In this document: positions 1 to 12,900 of the stretch, one piece after another
Numbering within the stretch: position 1 is the stretch's first letter
Layout of the letters: each line of letters opens with the position of its first letter
Origin: Carya illinoinensis
Taxonomy: Eukaryota > Streptophyta > Magnoliopsida > Fagales > Juglandaceae
NCBI RefSeq assembly: GCF_018687715.1
Contig: NC_056762.1
Span: forward strand, 19,912,864 to 19,976,863
Direction of reading: 5' to 3'
DNA length: 64,000 bases
Notes under the pieces: generated by a model
Database searches by the model: none
What the model saw: the letters and a program-made list of their open reading frames with translations, nothing else
What the model was told of the DNA's origin: nothing
Position numbers and translations under genes: made by a program

Positions 1-1509
1 TTGCATGGTTTGATCTTACTCTAAAGGTTTTGATATTTTTATATGATAATCCTAAGTCTGTTAGTGGCATATTAGGATGTTATTTTTAATATATTTAGTA
101 TTAGTTTTAAACATATGATTTTTCTTTGCAAGAGGATTTCGGTTAGGCCTAAGATTTGATATTTTTGGGTTAGATCCATATTTTATTGAATCTTAGCCAT
201 GTGATTTTAAGTTTTATGGTTGGATACTATTTAGGACACATTTTAAACCATGTGATGTTTTAGTAAAGATCTCATCTTGTTAAGCCATGGATCAAGAGAT
301 TGATCAAAACTAGTTAAGAAAAAAGTGTAAAACCAAAAACTCCAAGTGTTATTTTGTGGTTTTTCGTGACTTTTGTTTCATGATTTAAAGCATGGTTGAT
401 CTTAGGATGATGTTATGAATATGTTAGAAGTAAGATTTGATTTTTTGGAATTCTTGGAGATGTTTTGATTTAGGGTCAAAGCTTGTGATTCAAGGGTTTG
501 CTATTTGTTAAAAAGTTTGGATCTTTTTACAAAACGTTTAGTATTGATGATTATATTTTTCTAAATGGATGTTTTAAGTATGGTTTTAAACTTAGGATAC
601 GAAAATCTTTGTTGCAAAATTTTGGTTTAGGCATGAGTTTTGAAGTTGGAAGGAATTGCAACAAAAATCAATAGAAATGGCCTATGGATGTTTTGGCCAT
701 AGTGTGTTTTCCATAGTTGTGATTTGTTTTAAATTTTTCTGAGTTGATATTTCAATTTAGAACAAAATTTACATGAAGAATGTAAATTTTAGAAATTTTT
801 GGAGTTTGGATGTGAAATCTTTAAGTTAGGGGTAAAATTGTCATTTTCTCACATATAGAGGGTAAAATAGTAATTTTACTCTAAGTTAGCTTGTTTTCAT
901 GTTTCTAATTGTTAGTGATTAAATTTTTAACTTTTTTAGAATCACTATTTTTAGTTCTTCGTGTTTCGCGCTTTATTCTCGTAGAACTCGAAGATCAAGG
1001 TAAGTTAGCTTCTAATTTACTATCAGTTTACTGTGCATGTATGATGAGTAAGGAAATTACAATTTATGTATTTATGTTATCATATATGCTATGCCATGCT
1101 AGGTCATTACATGTTTCTTTGTTATGCATGATTTATTCTATCACGAATGCTTATCTGTTACACAATCTATTCAGTCACGTATTGATATATGTTATAAAAA
1201 TGTCATATTACATTATGCCATCTGTTACATGTATGCCATATCACCTAATATTCACTATTACATGTATGTCATGTCACGTAATATTCATTGTTCCATGTTA
1301 TGCCATGTTATGAAATGTTGTTTGTTACATGTTATGTTATGCTATGAAATGTTTCTATCTCAAGTAAGTCATGTCTCTCAAGTTACGTTCCAGTCATGTT
1401 ATGTGATATCAAGACTTTTGTTCTTTCATATTCCAGTCACATTTCATCTCGAATACAGTTGTATATTTTGAGAACAGTTAAGTTTTAGTTATCAATTAAT
1501 TTGTACTAC

Positions 1510-2000
1510 AGTCAAGGATGATACGCCCTGCTTGGTATTGCGGTCAAGGCTATGCACTGTCGAGTACTAAGGTGAAGTAGTATAATCTACCATACTACAG
1601 ATGATTAATTTAGTTAAGTTATGTTACGGTCAAGGATAATATGCGATGCCTGGTACTACGGTCAAGGCATGCTCTGCCGAGTACTATAGTGAAAGAGTAT
1701 AATCTACCGTTATATTAAGTTATGTTACGGTCAAGGATAATACGTACTGCCTGGTACTGTGGTCAAGGTTATGCGTTGCTGAGTACTATATTGAAGGAGT
1801 ATAATCTACCGTTATGTTAAGTTATGTTATAGTCAATGATAATACGCTCTGCCTGGTACTGCGGTCAAGGCTATGCGTTGCCAAGTATTATGGTAAAGGA
1901 GTATAATCTGCCGTACTACAGAATGATGACACGCGCTGCCTGGTACTGCAGTCAAAGCTATGCACTGCCGAGTACTACGGTGAAGGAGTATAATATGCCA
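1510..2000. repeat. Tandem array inside LTR A0
   Basis: About five imperfect units of roughly 90-115 bp. Each contains a 'ctgcctggtactgcggtcaagg' type core (variants throughout) and a 'gagtactacggtgaaggagtataat' type half. The equivalent position in copies A1 and A2 carries a tandem array of different monomer sequence. Confidence 0.8.
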
Positions 2001-2009
2001 TATGTTATG

Positions 2010-2400
2010 TTCACGTTCACGTTAAGGTTCAAGTTTGTGTTCATATCATGTTATGTTCACATTTATATTATGTTCAAGCTCACGTTCACGTTATGTCATG
2101 TTGATGTTCACGTTCATGTCATGTTATGTTCACGTACATGTTATGTTCAAGTTCACGTTCATGCTATGTTATGTTCACGTTCACATTATGTCTCAAGTTC
2201 ACGTTTATGTCATTTTATGCTCAGGTTTATGTTAAGTTCAAGTTCATGCTTATGTTATGTATGTTCACTTTCATGCTATGTTTAAAGTCCATGTTATGTT
2301 TCAAGTTCACGCTCATGTTATGTTGCTAGTCCATGTTATGTTTTAAGTTGAAGTTCATGTCATGTCTAGTCAAGTTCAGTTCACGTTTCAATTTAGGTTA
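2010..2400. repeat. Low-complexity degenerate repeat (ttcacgttcatgttatg type)
   Basis: Short degenerate units of the form 'gttcacgttcatgttat' are repeated through the segment. Similar stretches occur at 42060-42560 and 48560-48760 in the other family A LTRs. They create overlapping open frames rich in Cys, Tyr, Val, Ser and Met that are artefacts of the repeat. Confidence 0.8.
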
Positions 2401-2519
2401 TATCAGTTATGCCAAACTATATATCAAGTTATGTTATGCTTACTTACAACTTTAATTATACATTCATGCTTTTACTGTCATGCATGCATCATTAACCTAT
2501 GTGGGACTTTCTTGTTAAC

Positions 2520-2582
2520 TTACTAAGATTTGTAATCAAATTTCACCGTGGTAGTCCCAACTACCATTCCCCCCGAATGGTA
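2520..2582 (+). other. Conserved LTR double stem-loop (A0)
   Basis: The first inverted repeat is a degenerate 'agattt...aaattt' around 2526-2544. The second is an exact 8-bp stem, taccattc (2562-2569) and gaatggta (2575-2582), with a 5-base C loop. The same arrangement recurs at 42741-42761, 46331-46352 and, on the minus strand, 10401-10421. It lies about 0.5 kb before the LTR end. A role in RNA 3'-end formation or transcription is only a guess. Confidence 0.6.
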
Positions 2583-3066
2583 GGTGATGCGTCCGGATCG
2601 GAGTAGGGAGTGGACATTGGTAGATTGGAGGAGGTTGACTAGATACCACATACACGACGCGGAGCTTACAGCTTCCATGGTTAGTTTTTGGACAGTATTT
2701 TGGCCTCGTTAGTTGACTAACACAAGTTACTTGATGAACTTCCTCAATAGTGTATTTTGGTAATGTAAATATGGAGTCTCATCTCCAATAATTTTGAGAT
2801 TACAGTCTTCTGAGACTCATACTGAAATCATGGATGTTTATTTTGTTATGTATGCTTGGATTACGATTTAACTATTTGGGATATTATAAGTTTGGTGCAT
2901 AGTATTGCTAAAAAAAAAATTATCTACTGTGAATATTGCATAATGCTAAATGCATATTAGGAACATTGCATCTTATATGTCATGAATAGGGGCAGGTAAA
3001 CTTGTGTTGCATGTCCCGACGCTTTAAATGTCTGTTCGATCCCAAGCGGAATCTAGAGGCATCATA

Positions 3067-4562
3067 TTGCTTGTCTGAGAATTAAAAATTTCCAAGAATT
3101 GGTTGATGTTGCTTTGATAGTTCAGATGGAGCAAAGGAGTTTGATCACTCAAATCAATGAAGAATGGAAGAGAGTGATGCCTTACTCACTTAGAGGAAAA
3201 TTTCCAAGAATTGGTTGACGTTGCTTCGATAGTTCAGATGGAGCAAAGGAGTTTGATCACTCAAATCAATGAAGAATGGAAGAGAGTGATGCCTTACTCA
3301 CTTAGAGGAAAATTTCCAAGAATTGGTTGGCGTTGCTTCGATAGTTCAGATGCCATTGAGTTGATTACTCAAATCAATGAAGAATGGAAGAGAGTGATGC
3401 CTTACTCACTTAGAGGAAACAAAGAGAACAAGAGGGTTCCATCCTCAATGGATAAAGGGAAAGACATAATGGTTGGAAACCTGGCACCGGTCACACTACC
3501 AACATGCCATAGATGTGGACAAATACATAGTGGTGAATCCCATTTGACCATGGGAGCCTATTTAAAGTGCGGCTAGATGGGTCACTTGATTCGAGATTGT
3601 CCCTGTAACAAGCTTAGTGGGGGAACAACACCCAATGTCAACCATAAAACCTCACTGAAAGTTAGAGTCTATGCCATAACTCTAGGAGAGGTAGATTCGG
3701 AGGTTGTTGAGACAGTTGAAGTTAGAGTAATTACTAGTCTCTATTTAACCTGACACTAGTTGAATAGTTGGCTTTGATTAAGTTCTTTAGCTTATCTTTG
3801 TTAACTTGATAGGTAAGGTTAAGTTGCTGCGATATTTGGCCTATGTCTTGTTCGATTTGGGTGCATCACAGCCTTAATATCCACTACTTTCATACGATTG
3901 TGTGATTTGACTGAAAGGGTTTTGGTGACTATTCTGAATGGGAATGTAGCCGGTTGTACGTGAGTAATCAAGGACTACCCATTAAAGGTTTTATGATTAG
4001 TATTGAAAGCCAACTTAATTATATTTCGTTTAATGGAATTCGATGTAATCCTAGAGATGGATTGGCTATTTATGCACCATGCTAAGATTCGTTGTCGGAA
4101 GAGGGAAGTAATATTTGAACCACCCACCAATGATAGGATTTGCTACCCAGGAGAACCTATCAAGGTATTCCCATTAGTGATTATGGCTTGTCAAGATAAG
4201 AGAAGTATTCTAGGAGGTGCGATCACTTACTTAATGTTTGTGGTAGAAAGGGCGAATGAATCTAAAAGAGTGTAGGAGTACCCATAATAGCATAATTTTC
4301 CAAGGTGTTTGCTTATGATATACGTGTACATAAAGCACCCTATAGGATGGCCTCTATAGAGCTAAAGGAATTAAAAGCCTATATTGAGGGATTATTAGAA
4401 AAATGGTTTATTTGATTTGGTTCATCCCATGGAGTGCACCAATATTATTTGTAAACAAGAATGATGGATCCATAAGGATGTGTATCGATTATTGGGAGTT
4501 GAAGAAAGTAATCATCAAAAAATAAGTATCTGTTACCTTAAATTGATGATCTCTTAGATCAA
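3067..4562 (+). pseudogene. Decayed Ty3/gypsy gag-protease-RT (internal region of A0)
   Basis: Three frames together give a gag-pol relic. Near 3490-3600 a zinc-knuckle region reads CHRCGQIHSGE, then YLKCG, a stop, and MGHLIRDCP; the stop replaces the residue between the two halves of a CCHC knuckle. Around 3850 LFDLGAS resembles the aspartic protease DTGAS motif with the T changed to L. At 4003-4275 the frame includes FDVILEMDW, a conserved gypsy protease/RT-linker motif, then a stretch like 'VIFEPP'. From 4300 KAPYRMASIELKELK starts the RT, continuing to RIGS-type and IDDLLDQL at 4562, where it stops abruptly at the next LTR. Frameshifts and stops make it non-functional. RT probably continues at 8157 after the insertion, with roughly 100 residues missing. 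Confidence 0.8.
3089..3424 (+). repeat. 112-bp triplication of a gag segment
   Basis: Three head-to-tail copies start near 3089, 3201 and 3313 (112-bp spacing). The third differs internally around 3350-3360. Each encodes a gag segment beginning FQELVDVASIVQ. Because 112 is not a multiple of three, each copy shifts frame, so the array cannot encode three gag repeats in one protein. The related gag at about 50200 has only one copy. Confidence 0.85.
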
Positions 4563-7500
4563 TTGTGTAACACCCTGCCTAAAATGCTCGTTAGGACTTA
4601 AACCATTAGCTCCCTGAATTTTAGGTAGTTTTTGTTGTTATTGTCAGAAAAAAAAAAAATGGGATTATTTTAGCATGAGATCACATTTTGAATCATTGGA
4701 AGATCTCTATTATTTTATTTTAGATTAATAACCAAGAAGCCAATAGGGGAATGACACTTGGCATCCTTAATGGGCTAAACTAAAAGGGCTCAGTATGGAT
4801 GGATTTAGAGGTAAGCACAATTGTGTTTTATCTAGGGCCCTCAATCACTAAGGATGTGATGGGCTAAGGATAGGTGCCATAAACCAAGACTCATGTGGAT
4901 TTAAGAAGCTTAGATCTTTCTTGAAAGGCCTTAGAAATTAGGCTCAAACATGAAGAAGGCATGAATCCTTTGGGCCTAACTTTGTAATAGTAAAGGCCGC
5001 TGGCCCCACCTTAGAAAGACATGCCATTTTGACCCAAACTTGGTAGACCTCTGAGGCCTTATAATGAGCCCTCAAATCTGAATATAAGGTCCACTTATTA
5101 ACCCACACCAGAAGCTCATAACCAAGAGACTTACACAAATAGCCCTAAAAGCCCAACAAGGACCAAAAGCCTTATCTTCCATTTTTACACTTCTAATTGA
5201 AGCCCACATACACCATACAATTGGTAACCCTCAAGCCCAAGAATTACCCCACACCCCTAAGGTTCCCAGTTGACCATAATTAAGCTTCTAGCTTGACTTA
5301 AGGGCCTTAATCCAGTTACACATGATTAGTAACCTTTAAATCATGTTTTAAGCTTAATTTTCCGTTTAATAATTTTCCACATTTTTTATCCAAAATTTAT
5401 TGATTTTATTACTAAACTGCATCATTCTTAGGCTAAATTAAAAGTTTAATCTTGACCCAACACATGTCAATAAAGGCAAAGACATGCCAATGCCCAAATC
5501 ACCACAATTGGTACACATGCGCACCTCCATGTGCATTACACCAAATTAGCCCCCTAGCCAATGCATTTTGCATCATCTTCTCAAGGAAAATTTTATCATT
5601 TAACATCTCACATTATCCCTCATAGTTCAGTTCTAATAATGGACGAATTGGCTCCAAGGAACCAAACCAAAAACCCAACTGATTCTATTATAATTGTAGT
5701 TGAAGCTAAACCGAGTGTCATTGTGTTTTTAATTGAATTTCTACACTTTGTTGAGACAACACCACACACCACCTCTCTTTCCCCATGAGCCCCTCAAAGT
5801 CATCATGAAGTCTTGACCAAGTTTTCCCCCAAGCCAAACACCACAAACTGATGGGCATTAAGCTTGAACCACTCGGCCTATTTCCATGAGCTACATACAC
5901 TCAGCACTTGGACGCTAATCCTCCACCTTCCACCAGCTGAAAAAACCTTCAAAGAATGACATTATACTTGCACAAATTAGTCATGGAGAAAAGACAAGAG
6001 TGGTGCAAACATGAGATGAAAATCTATCTAGATTTTTTTACTCCTACCCGATGACATCATGTCATTTTTTTCATTTTTCATTTTTCATTTTTATTTCTAT
6101 ACCATGGCAGCATCTGCACCCACAAAACACCTTGCAGCACCTGAAATGAAGAAATCATGAAAGGTCAGTATTCACCTACACAAGTGATGACACAAGCTAA
6201 TATTTCATCACCACACTCCACCACCCACTTGTCCATTCACCAAGCCCTTCTTCATCCAAGGCCAATGTCCCCCCCCCCCCCCCCCCCCCCCATCTTCTCT
6301 TGAAGCCGATAAATACCTCCCTCACTTTCTCATTTCTCCACACCTCTCCTCCAAGCCTTCTCTTGAATCTGGAGAGAATTTCTCCCCCTTAGTGAGCAAT
6401 AGAGTGAAACCAAGTGAAGTTCTTGAGAGTTCTTGAGTGAAGTTGAGTTAAGAGCTCTAAGGGCCAAGAATCTTTGTAAGTAACCTTGCTCTAATGTTTG
6501 TTTAGTATTAGCTTAGCATGTTAGGCTTTAATTTATGCTATGGGAATAAGTTTTTAATTGAGTTCAATATTAGCTATGGCATGTCTTAGAATAATTTTAG
6601 ATGATTCGAGAGTGTCGTAGATTGAATCTTGAAGGTTTAACTTTGAAGTTAGAAGCATGCTTATTTTTAATTCTATTTTATGTTGATAATCTAAGCATAC
6701 ATCAGAAAGTTTTTAATTTGTCATAAGGTTGTAATTATTTATGGCACTTGATGAAATTGAGTGCACATGCATCCATGGGAGTTAATTAGTTGAAATCACA
6801 ATTAGGCATTAATGGAATGTATGCCATGGGTTGGGTGTAGTTGCATTTTGATTCTTAAAATTCTATGGGCATAGATGGTTTTAGAACATAGAAATATGCG
6901 GTTTATGAAGTTTGGTAAATTTTGGAGCTCATTTGCAAATAGTAAAAATTGAGGACATTAGTGACAATTTTGAAAAGTTTAGGGTTATTTTTGTAAATAC
7001 CCACTTTTGCCCTTTCTGATTATGAATATCTTTCTTAGAAGCTTAAATCCTAACTTAGTATAACTTTATATACAACCGTTACGATTTTCCAAACTCAAAT
7101 AGTTTGTAACTTAGCCTCTAAGTTACACTTCGATAATTTATATATGATTTATTGATAAATGCCACATTCATAATATAAATGTCATTTGAGCATGAAATAT
7201 CATGTTATATATTAACATTGAGTACATGATATGTACAATTTTCATCCTTTGAGCATGTTATACAAAATTGTCATTTTTACATAAAGCATACTTATAAACA
7301 CATGTCATGCAAAATATTTTCAAGCATAGCATGAAAATTTAATTTTTGTCATGATCTCAAAGACTAGGATGGATATTTATCCTAGTGGAACTCCTCTGTC
7401 CACTCTGGAGTTCATGAAACTGGAGTAGTAACTCCTGGGTTGATGAAAAACGGTCAACTAGCTTCAAATGGGTTTTTTAAAGATCGCTAAAGTGAGGTCA

Positions 7501-8155
7501 AAATTTTATGACACCTAAGGCTAGTGGGTGTATATGTTATGATGTTATGATAATAATTTTATATTACCAATGCATCGAGAATGAATTTGTAGGCAATGTA
7601 GTTTCAACATGAGTTGTATAAAGGTCACCGATAGATACTCACAATGCTTATGGAGAACTGTGATAATACCATACCTTTTTATGTTAATTTTAATATGATT
7701 GTTAATGATGCTTAATGATGATGAAATGTTATGTTTTTGAAAGTTGAAGTAAAAAGTCTTCTCTGTAAGAAAATATGCATTTTTTTGAAAACGTTGAGAA
7801 ATCTGGATGGGAGACAAATCCTTATTTTTTGCATAGCATATATTTCATATTTATCATTTATCATACATGATTTATCTTTGTGCATGTTGGTTATTTAACT
7901 TACTGAGATTTTAAGTAAATCTCATCCCTTGTGAACCGACTATCATTCCACTCAGAATAACTGAAGTTATATTAGGGCCAGATGAAGACGAACAAGATGG
8001 ACTAGGGGTTCCGATTGATTGAAGAGGAGCTGGACAATGATAAAAAATTAGATCTTATTTTGATGTTCATATCTCTAACCTTTCATACCTTCTAGCATAT
8101 GAAGGAGTTGATCCAATCATGGAGACTTATTATTTGAAGTATTTTGTATTGAGGA
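4563..8155 (+). mobile_element. LTR family C/D, copy C (3'-truncated)
   Basis: It begins near 4565 with tgtaacaccctgcc, a typical gypsy LTR start, directly interrupting the RT frame. It matches the reverse complement of 10200-13470 at several places: 5190-5300 with 13360-13460, 7560-7640 with 10700-10780, 7930-8030 with 10310-10440, and 8090-8150 with 10200-10270. The minus copy continues about 250 bp further to its end at 9944, so copy C has lost its 3' end and joins RT sequence at about 8156. It contains a C homopolymer and AT-rich sequence and no credible gene. Frames at 5561-5788, 7545-7817 and elsewhere are short and unsupported. Confidence 0.7.
6269..6291. repeat. Poly-C tract (C23)
   Basis: Twenty-three consecutive C on the plus strand, within LTR copy C. 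Length may be unreliable in sequencing. Confidence 0.95.
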
Positions 8156-8156
8156 C

Positions 8157-8335
8157 ATGGATGTCACTGTGGATCCTGCTAAGACAGAGGCAATAACAAA
8201 ATGGCACAAACCGACCATCACACATGAGATACATAGTCTCCTTAGTTAAACCAGATACTATTGGAGATTTGTAGAAGGTTTCTTCAAACTCTCAGGACTC
8301 CTTACTACACTGACTAAGAAGAATGTTAATCTCCT
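8157..8335 (+). pseudogene. Gypsy RT C-terminal fragment
   Basis: Translation gives VDPAKTEAITKWHKPT followed by HEIHSLLS, a stop, TRYYWRFVEGFFKLSG and LTTLTKKN. This is the conserved gypsy region just after RT (GI.VDPAK.EAI..W..P / YYRRFVEGFSKIA.PLT.LTKK). It has at least one in-frame stop. It probably belongs to the same RT that breaks off at 4562, separated by LTR copy C. It ends where minus-strand gag-PR sequence begins, so a rearrangement or deletion lies near 8335. Confidence 0.8.
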
Positions 8336-8339
8336 TACC

Positions 8340-9943
8340 TCGGCAATCTATCTTGGCATAGTGCTTGGATAATAAATTGAAGACAATTAAGTTTTCAATT
8401 GGCAATCCATTCCAAATATCACATCAAACCCTAATAAATTGAAGACAGTTAAGTCTACTTCCATAATCCTTTCACCTATGTTTAGAGGGTACTTTCTAAG
8501 GACTCAGGTACAAGTGACTGTACTTCCGTCAAAAATTGAGACAACTACTGCGTAAGGTAATGATTTGCCTAAAAGGTTACAAGCTCGTGCAAACACCTCT
8601 GACACAAAAGATGTTGTTACGCTTGAGTTAAACAAGACACATGTCGTATACTCATATAGTGTGATTTTACCTAAAGCACATTCAACTACCATATACTTAA
8701 TAGCTAAATTATAAGAGCTAGTTTTTACAAAAAGGAGAGAGGTACTAAGGAAGATATCGGTAATGACTTTTTGTTTCTCCATCTCATGTTGTCTCCTTGT
8801 CTATTTCACCGTGGGTTATAGCATAGATGCAAGCTTGGGCATGCAGCCTCTAATTTGGTCTGTTGTTAGGAGCATTTCTTCTGCCTTGCATATTCTGTGG
8901 GCATTGACAAATCATATGCCCTAGTTGAGCACATTGGAAGAATACTCCTATCCCTACTCAACATTCTCCGCCGTGAACTTTTCCTCACTTCCTACAGGTA
9001 GTACGTGGGGTTTACATGATGCCTTTGCCCTTGTTGGCTCATTGTATTATCCTCCTCTTAGCTTTACTCCCTCCTGTAGAGAAGGGAGAAGTCATCTTCC
9101 TCTCCATACTAATCAGAGCCGCAACGTTTGGTTGCTCTGCTTCCATTATTGCAGCCACATTGACTAACTCCTTGAAGTTATAGTGAGAAAACTTGCCATG
9201 TAACTAGAAATCAAAGGTTATAGTTCTCCTTGAAACTTTTGACCTAGCATCTTTTCGACGGTGATCAAGTGTGGAGCAAACCTTCTTAGCTCCATAATTT
9301 TTGTAGCGTATTGTTCGACCATGAAGTTTCCTTGCACTAGAGTGTCAAACTCTTTTGCCTTTTGCTGTTTCGTTGATTCCATAATCGATTATCAAACACT
9401 TCCTTGAACCTTTCCCTAGTTAAGGCAGTGTTGTTGCCCAATTCTCTTAGCAACAACTACCTCTTGGTATCCCACCAGATACTGACATTCCTTTAATGTA
9501 GATGCCCCACATACTGCACCTTTTATTCCTCAGTATAGCTATAGATCTCAAAGGTCCTGTCAAGATCGAGTCGCCACTTATTGGCCTTCATGAGTCCTTC
9601 AATTCCCATGAAACTAGGATATATGTCTCTTGCCTTTTTGCCTACGAGCATGGCTATTGCTGGTTTTGTCTTACGATAATCTCCTGCTAAATGATGAATC
9701 ACATCCACCAAATTATTTCCTCCATCTAATGGGTAGTCTTGATCTCTACGAGCATTAGATCCCTTATGATTTCTTTCCCATCTGTTGCATGCCATTGTTC
9801 TTCAATCTTCCAACACCTGAGATGCACGTATATAATATCTAGCTCCAGCTTCAAAACTCAAGCCTATCCAGAAAAAAGATTTAAACCCTACATTCTAAGG
9901 ACATGTGGTTTTACCCAAAGATATAATTACTCTGATACCACCC
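8340..9943 (-). pseudogene. Gypsy gag-protease remnant (minus strand)
   Basis: Read on the minus strand from the PBS at 9940. The gag starts MACNRWERN near 9795 and contains KANKWRLDLDRTFEIYSYTEE (shown in parts), matching gypsy gag 'W..D.ERTFEI..CTEEQKV'. A zinc-knuckle half, QCAQLGHMICQCP, lies near 8900. Protease follows at 8782-8504 with TSFVSEVFARACNLL and LPYAVVV, then LTVFNLLGFDVIFGMD near 8360-8420, the flap-to-linker motif of gypsy proteases. There are several stops and frameshifts. It lies immediately inside LTR copy D, so it is the 5' end of that minus-strand element, cut off before RT. Confidence 0.8.
9929..9940 (-). other. Primer binding site, initiator Met tRNA type
   Basis: The minus strand reads tggtatcagagt, one mismatch from the plant iMet PBS tggtatcagagc. 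It lies three bases inside the LTR end at 9944 and is followed by a conserved gypsy leader on the minus strand. Confidence 0.85.
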
Positions 9944-12900
9944 TGTTGACACCCCCAGGTCACCGCCTGGGATGTAACTGAGACTTGGAGTGCTGGGACA
10001 AGCAATACATGGTTACATACCTCATTCATGACAGTTAATATATAATGCATTCTAGTATGTAACTAGCAGTATGCAATAGTTAAAGCGAAAAAAATAGGGT
10101 GATTGATAAAATTTTATGCCAGAATGAACTAAATATCCCAAATATATTAATAACCATAAATAGATTATGTCACATCATAGGGCATAGGTCCAAACGTAAG
10201 GATAGAACTTCCTTAATACAAAATACTAAATCCAAGTTCCATTGTTAGATCAACTCTCTCATATGCTCTATAGTATGTACAGCTAATGCCATAAAATATT
10301 AAAATTAAATCCAGCCTTCGCTCAAGATCCAGCTCCTCTTCAGCCATCTTTATCCAACGGTCCATCTTGATCGTTCTCTACTAGTCCTGACACAACATTA
10401 ACCATTTCGGGGGGAATGGTAGTGGGACTACCGACTTGCACAAAGATAAGTTCTACATGATAAATGATAAATATGAGATAAGTGCTAATGAAGAACAATT
10501 AGAATCTGTCTCCCATCCAGATTCCTTAACATTTTCAAAAAAAATTAAAAAAAAAAAACCATTGATGAACATTTTCTTACAAAGAACATCTCTCACATCA
10601 TCTTTTCAAAATATAACGTTTTGACATTTTTAGAGCCATTATTAACAATAACATAACGTATTAAATCATCACAGCTCCCCATTATGTACTGTGAGTACCT
10701 GTCGGTGACCGTAGTACAACACATGTTGAAACTACATTGTCTAGAAACTCGTTCTCAATGCATTAGTAACACAACATTTCATCATAACATAATATCATCT
10801 CATAAAATCATAACGTATGCACCCACAACATTATAAATGACTTTGCTTCAACATTCTTTAAAAAGAATCCATTCAAAATCAGTTGAAGGTTCTTGTGAAT
10901 TTCCACTAGGTTAATTTTGTATTCAAGTCTTTAAGGTCGTGAAAAAATTTATTTTCATGCAATGCTTGAAAATTTTTCATGACATGTGCTTGTGAAGCAT
11001 CTTCACGTGAAAATGACAATTTCGTATAATATGCTAAAATGGTGAAAATTACACATTTCATGTAAGAAAATAATCAAATACTCAATGTAACATATGACAT
11101 GATATTTCATGCTCATAATGACATTTATATCATGAGTGTGACATTTATACATAAATCATAAATCAATTATCTAAGAGCAAGTTAGAAGCTAACTTACAAA
11201 CTTTGCAGATGTTAGGAAATTGATGTGGCTGTAAATAGAAGTATTCTAAGTTAGGAATTTCATAACTAGGAAGATGTTCAAAATCAAAGGGTTCAAAACT
11301 TCAGTACTTACATTTATTGGAAAAAAAAAATTAGTATTTACAAAAGTGCCTCTATACTTTCTACAATTGCCACTTAGGCCGTAAATTTTCACTATTTATA
11401 ATTGGACCCCAAATTTCAAAAGATTCATATTTTCTATAATCTAAATCCATATATGCCCTTATAATTGCAAGAATCAATTCACAACTATTCCAAAATCAAC
11501 CAACCTGTGGCATGCATCAATGTGGGTTTATTTGTAAGCTCAAGTCTATAACCTCTATGGTTGCTTGTGTACTCAAATTCCATCTAGTGGCAACCATGAA
11601 TATGGGACTTAGGGACATGATTTTAATTTGGATTCATTCTTCACAAATTCATCCCAACACTTATGCATGGATTATAACTAAATTATCACAAAATCATTAA
11701 ACCGAGCATATGCATGATGCTTCTATTATTTTCTTGTCAAATAGAGGTTTAAAACCTAAAAAAATCATGAATTTTCATTCTTATCCCAATCACAAGGCTT
11801 TCTAAATATTGCTAACTAAAGCTTAGCAAGTTTAACCAAGATCCCATAAAATAAACTTTAATTAAGTGATAATCAAAACATGCTTTGATGATCAACACCA
11901 GATATGGATTCATAAACCTATCATGGTATGTTTTTTACCTAAGATTTAAACCTTCAATCATTATTTCAAGACATTGGCAAAACATTCAAGATCATATCAA
12001 AATATGCCATGGCTAAACTTTCATCCCAAAACAATTCATGCAATCAATACTTCAAATCTAACCCAGTTTGCATTATTCAAGTTAAACCTCGCCTAAACAG
12101 AATTAAATTCCCATCCTCATGCAATAAATCAAAGCCTAACATGTCATTCTAACACTTAAAAAAAATGTAGGGAAAGATTACTGACATAAATCATTGCCCT
12201 TGAGCTCCCAAACTTAACTACTTCAAGAACAACTCTCCATTCCCTTTCTCACTTTTCTTACACTAAGAATGAATGGCTCCCGAGAACACTAGAGGAGTGG
12301 TGTGAGAAATTGAGGAGTGAAGGGGGGTATAGGACTCCATGGAGGGTGAGAGACGTGGGTTTGGATGAAGGGTGAGGCTTGGTAGTGGTGGAGGTGGGCG
12401 GTGGAGTGATGAGTGCAAAATTTCAGATTTTTTCATGCTTGGTCAGGTGAATAGTGATCTTTCTCCTGATGATTTCTTCAAGGTTAGGTGCTACAATGAA
12501 TCTATGGGTGCAGGGTGCCATGGTTCAGAAATTAAAACAAAAATCAGAATACATCTCCAAGATGAGATCATGCTAGCCAACAGGTTGGAATCTTCCTATG
12601 ATGACGAGTTTGTGTTCATCTATTTATCTCATCTTTGTGGCTTTGTTTTGCAGGTATAATGGCTTAATTTGGTAGCTTTTTAGGTGAGGAGAGGAGGTGG
12701 CTGCCATGTGATCATACATAAGCACAAAATGAAAGGGAAGCAAAGTGAGGGTGGTTTAGTCAAGTGACATAGCTTCACCTATCCCATTGCCAATTGGTTT
12801 GGCCATCTTTAAGGAATAAATGGACAAACATGCTTTTGAGTGCCTTGAAGCACTTGTTTGGGATTGGGGGGCAGAGGTGGTGGGAAGTGGAATTAGCTCT

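Larger units (their letters stand above)
1..3066 (+). mobile_element. Family A LTR, copy A0 (left end outside window)
   Basis: The first ~900 bases match 40150-41040 almost base for base, and the later part matches 41100-42840 and 47600-49383. This is therefore a third copy of the same long LTR. The order of parts is AT-rich unique sequence, a tandem array (1510-2000), a low-complexity stretch (2010-2400), two stem-loops near 2525-2582, and a terminus near 3066 matching the LTR ends at 45635 and 49383. The start lies before base 1. No coding function is expected; the small reading frames here sit in repeats. What follows is gypsy internal sequence, but no primer binding site is visible, so the junction is damaged. 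Identity as a Ty3/gypsy LTR is inferred from the related copy that is followed by a PBS and gag. Confidence 0.8.

Noticed and set aside
1510..2000. Regularly spaced repeats resembling a CRISPR array.
   Set aside because: Units are contiguous and degenerate without unique spacers, and the sequence is a plant LTR.
1836..2329. Overlapping Cys/Tyr/Val-rich frames (also 42107-42555 and 48543-48835).
   Set aside because: Low-complexity LTR repeats generate them; no start, domain or conservation.
5561..5900. Short frames on both strands inside LTR copy C.
   Set aside because: Not conserved in the inverted copy D and without any domain.
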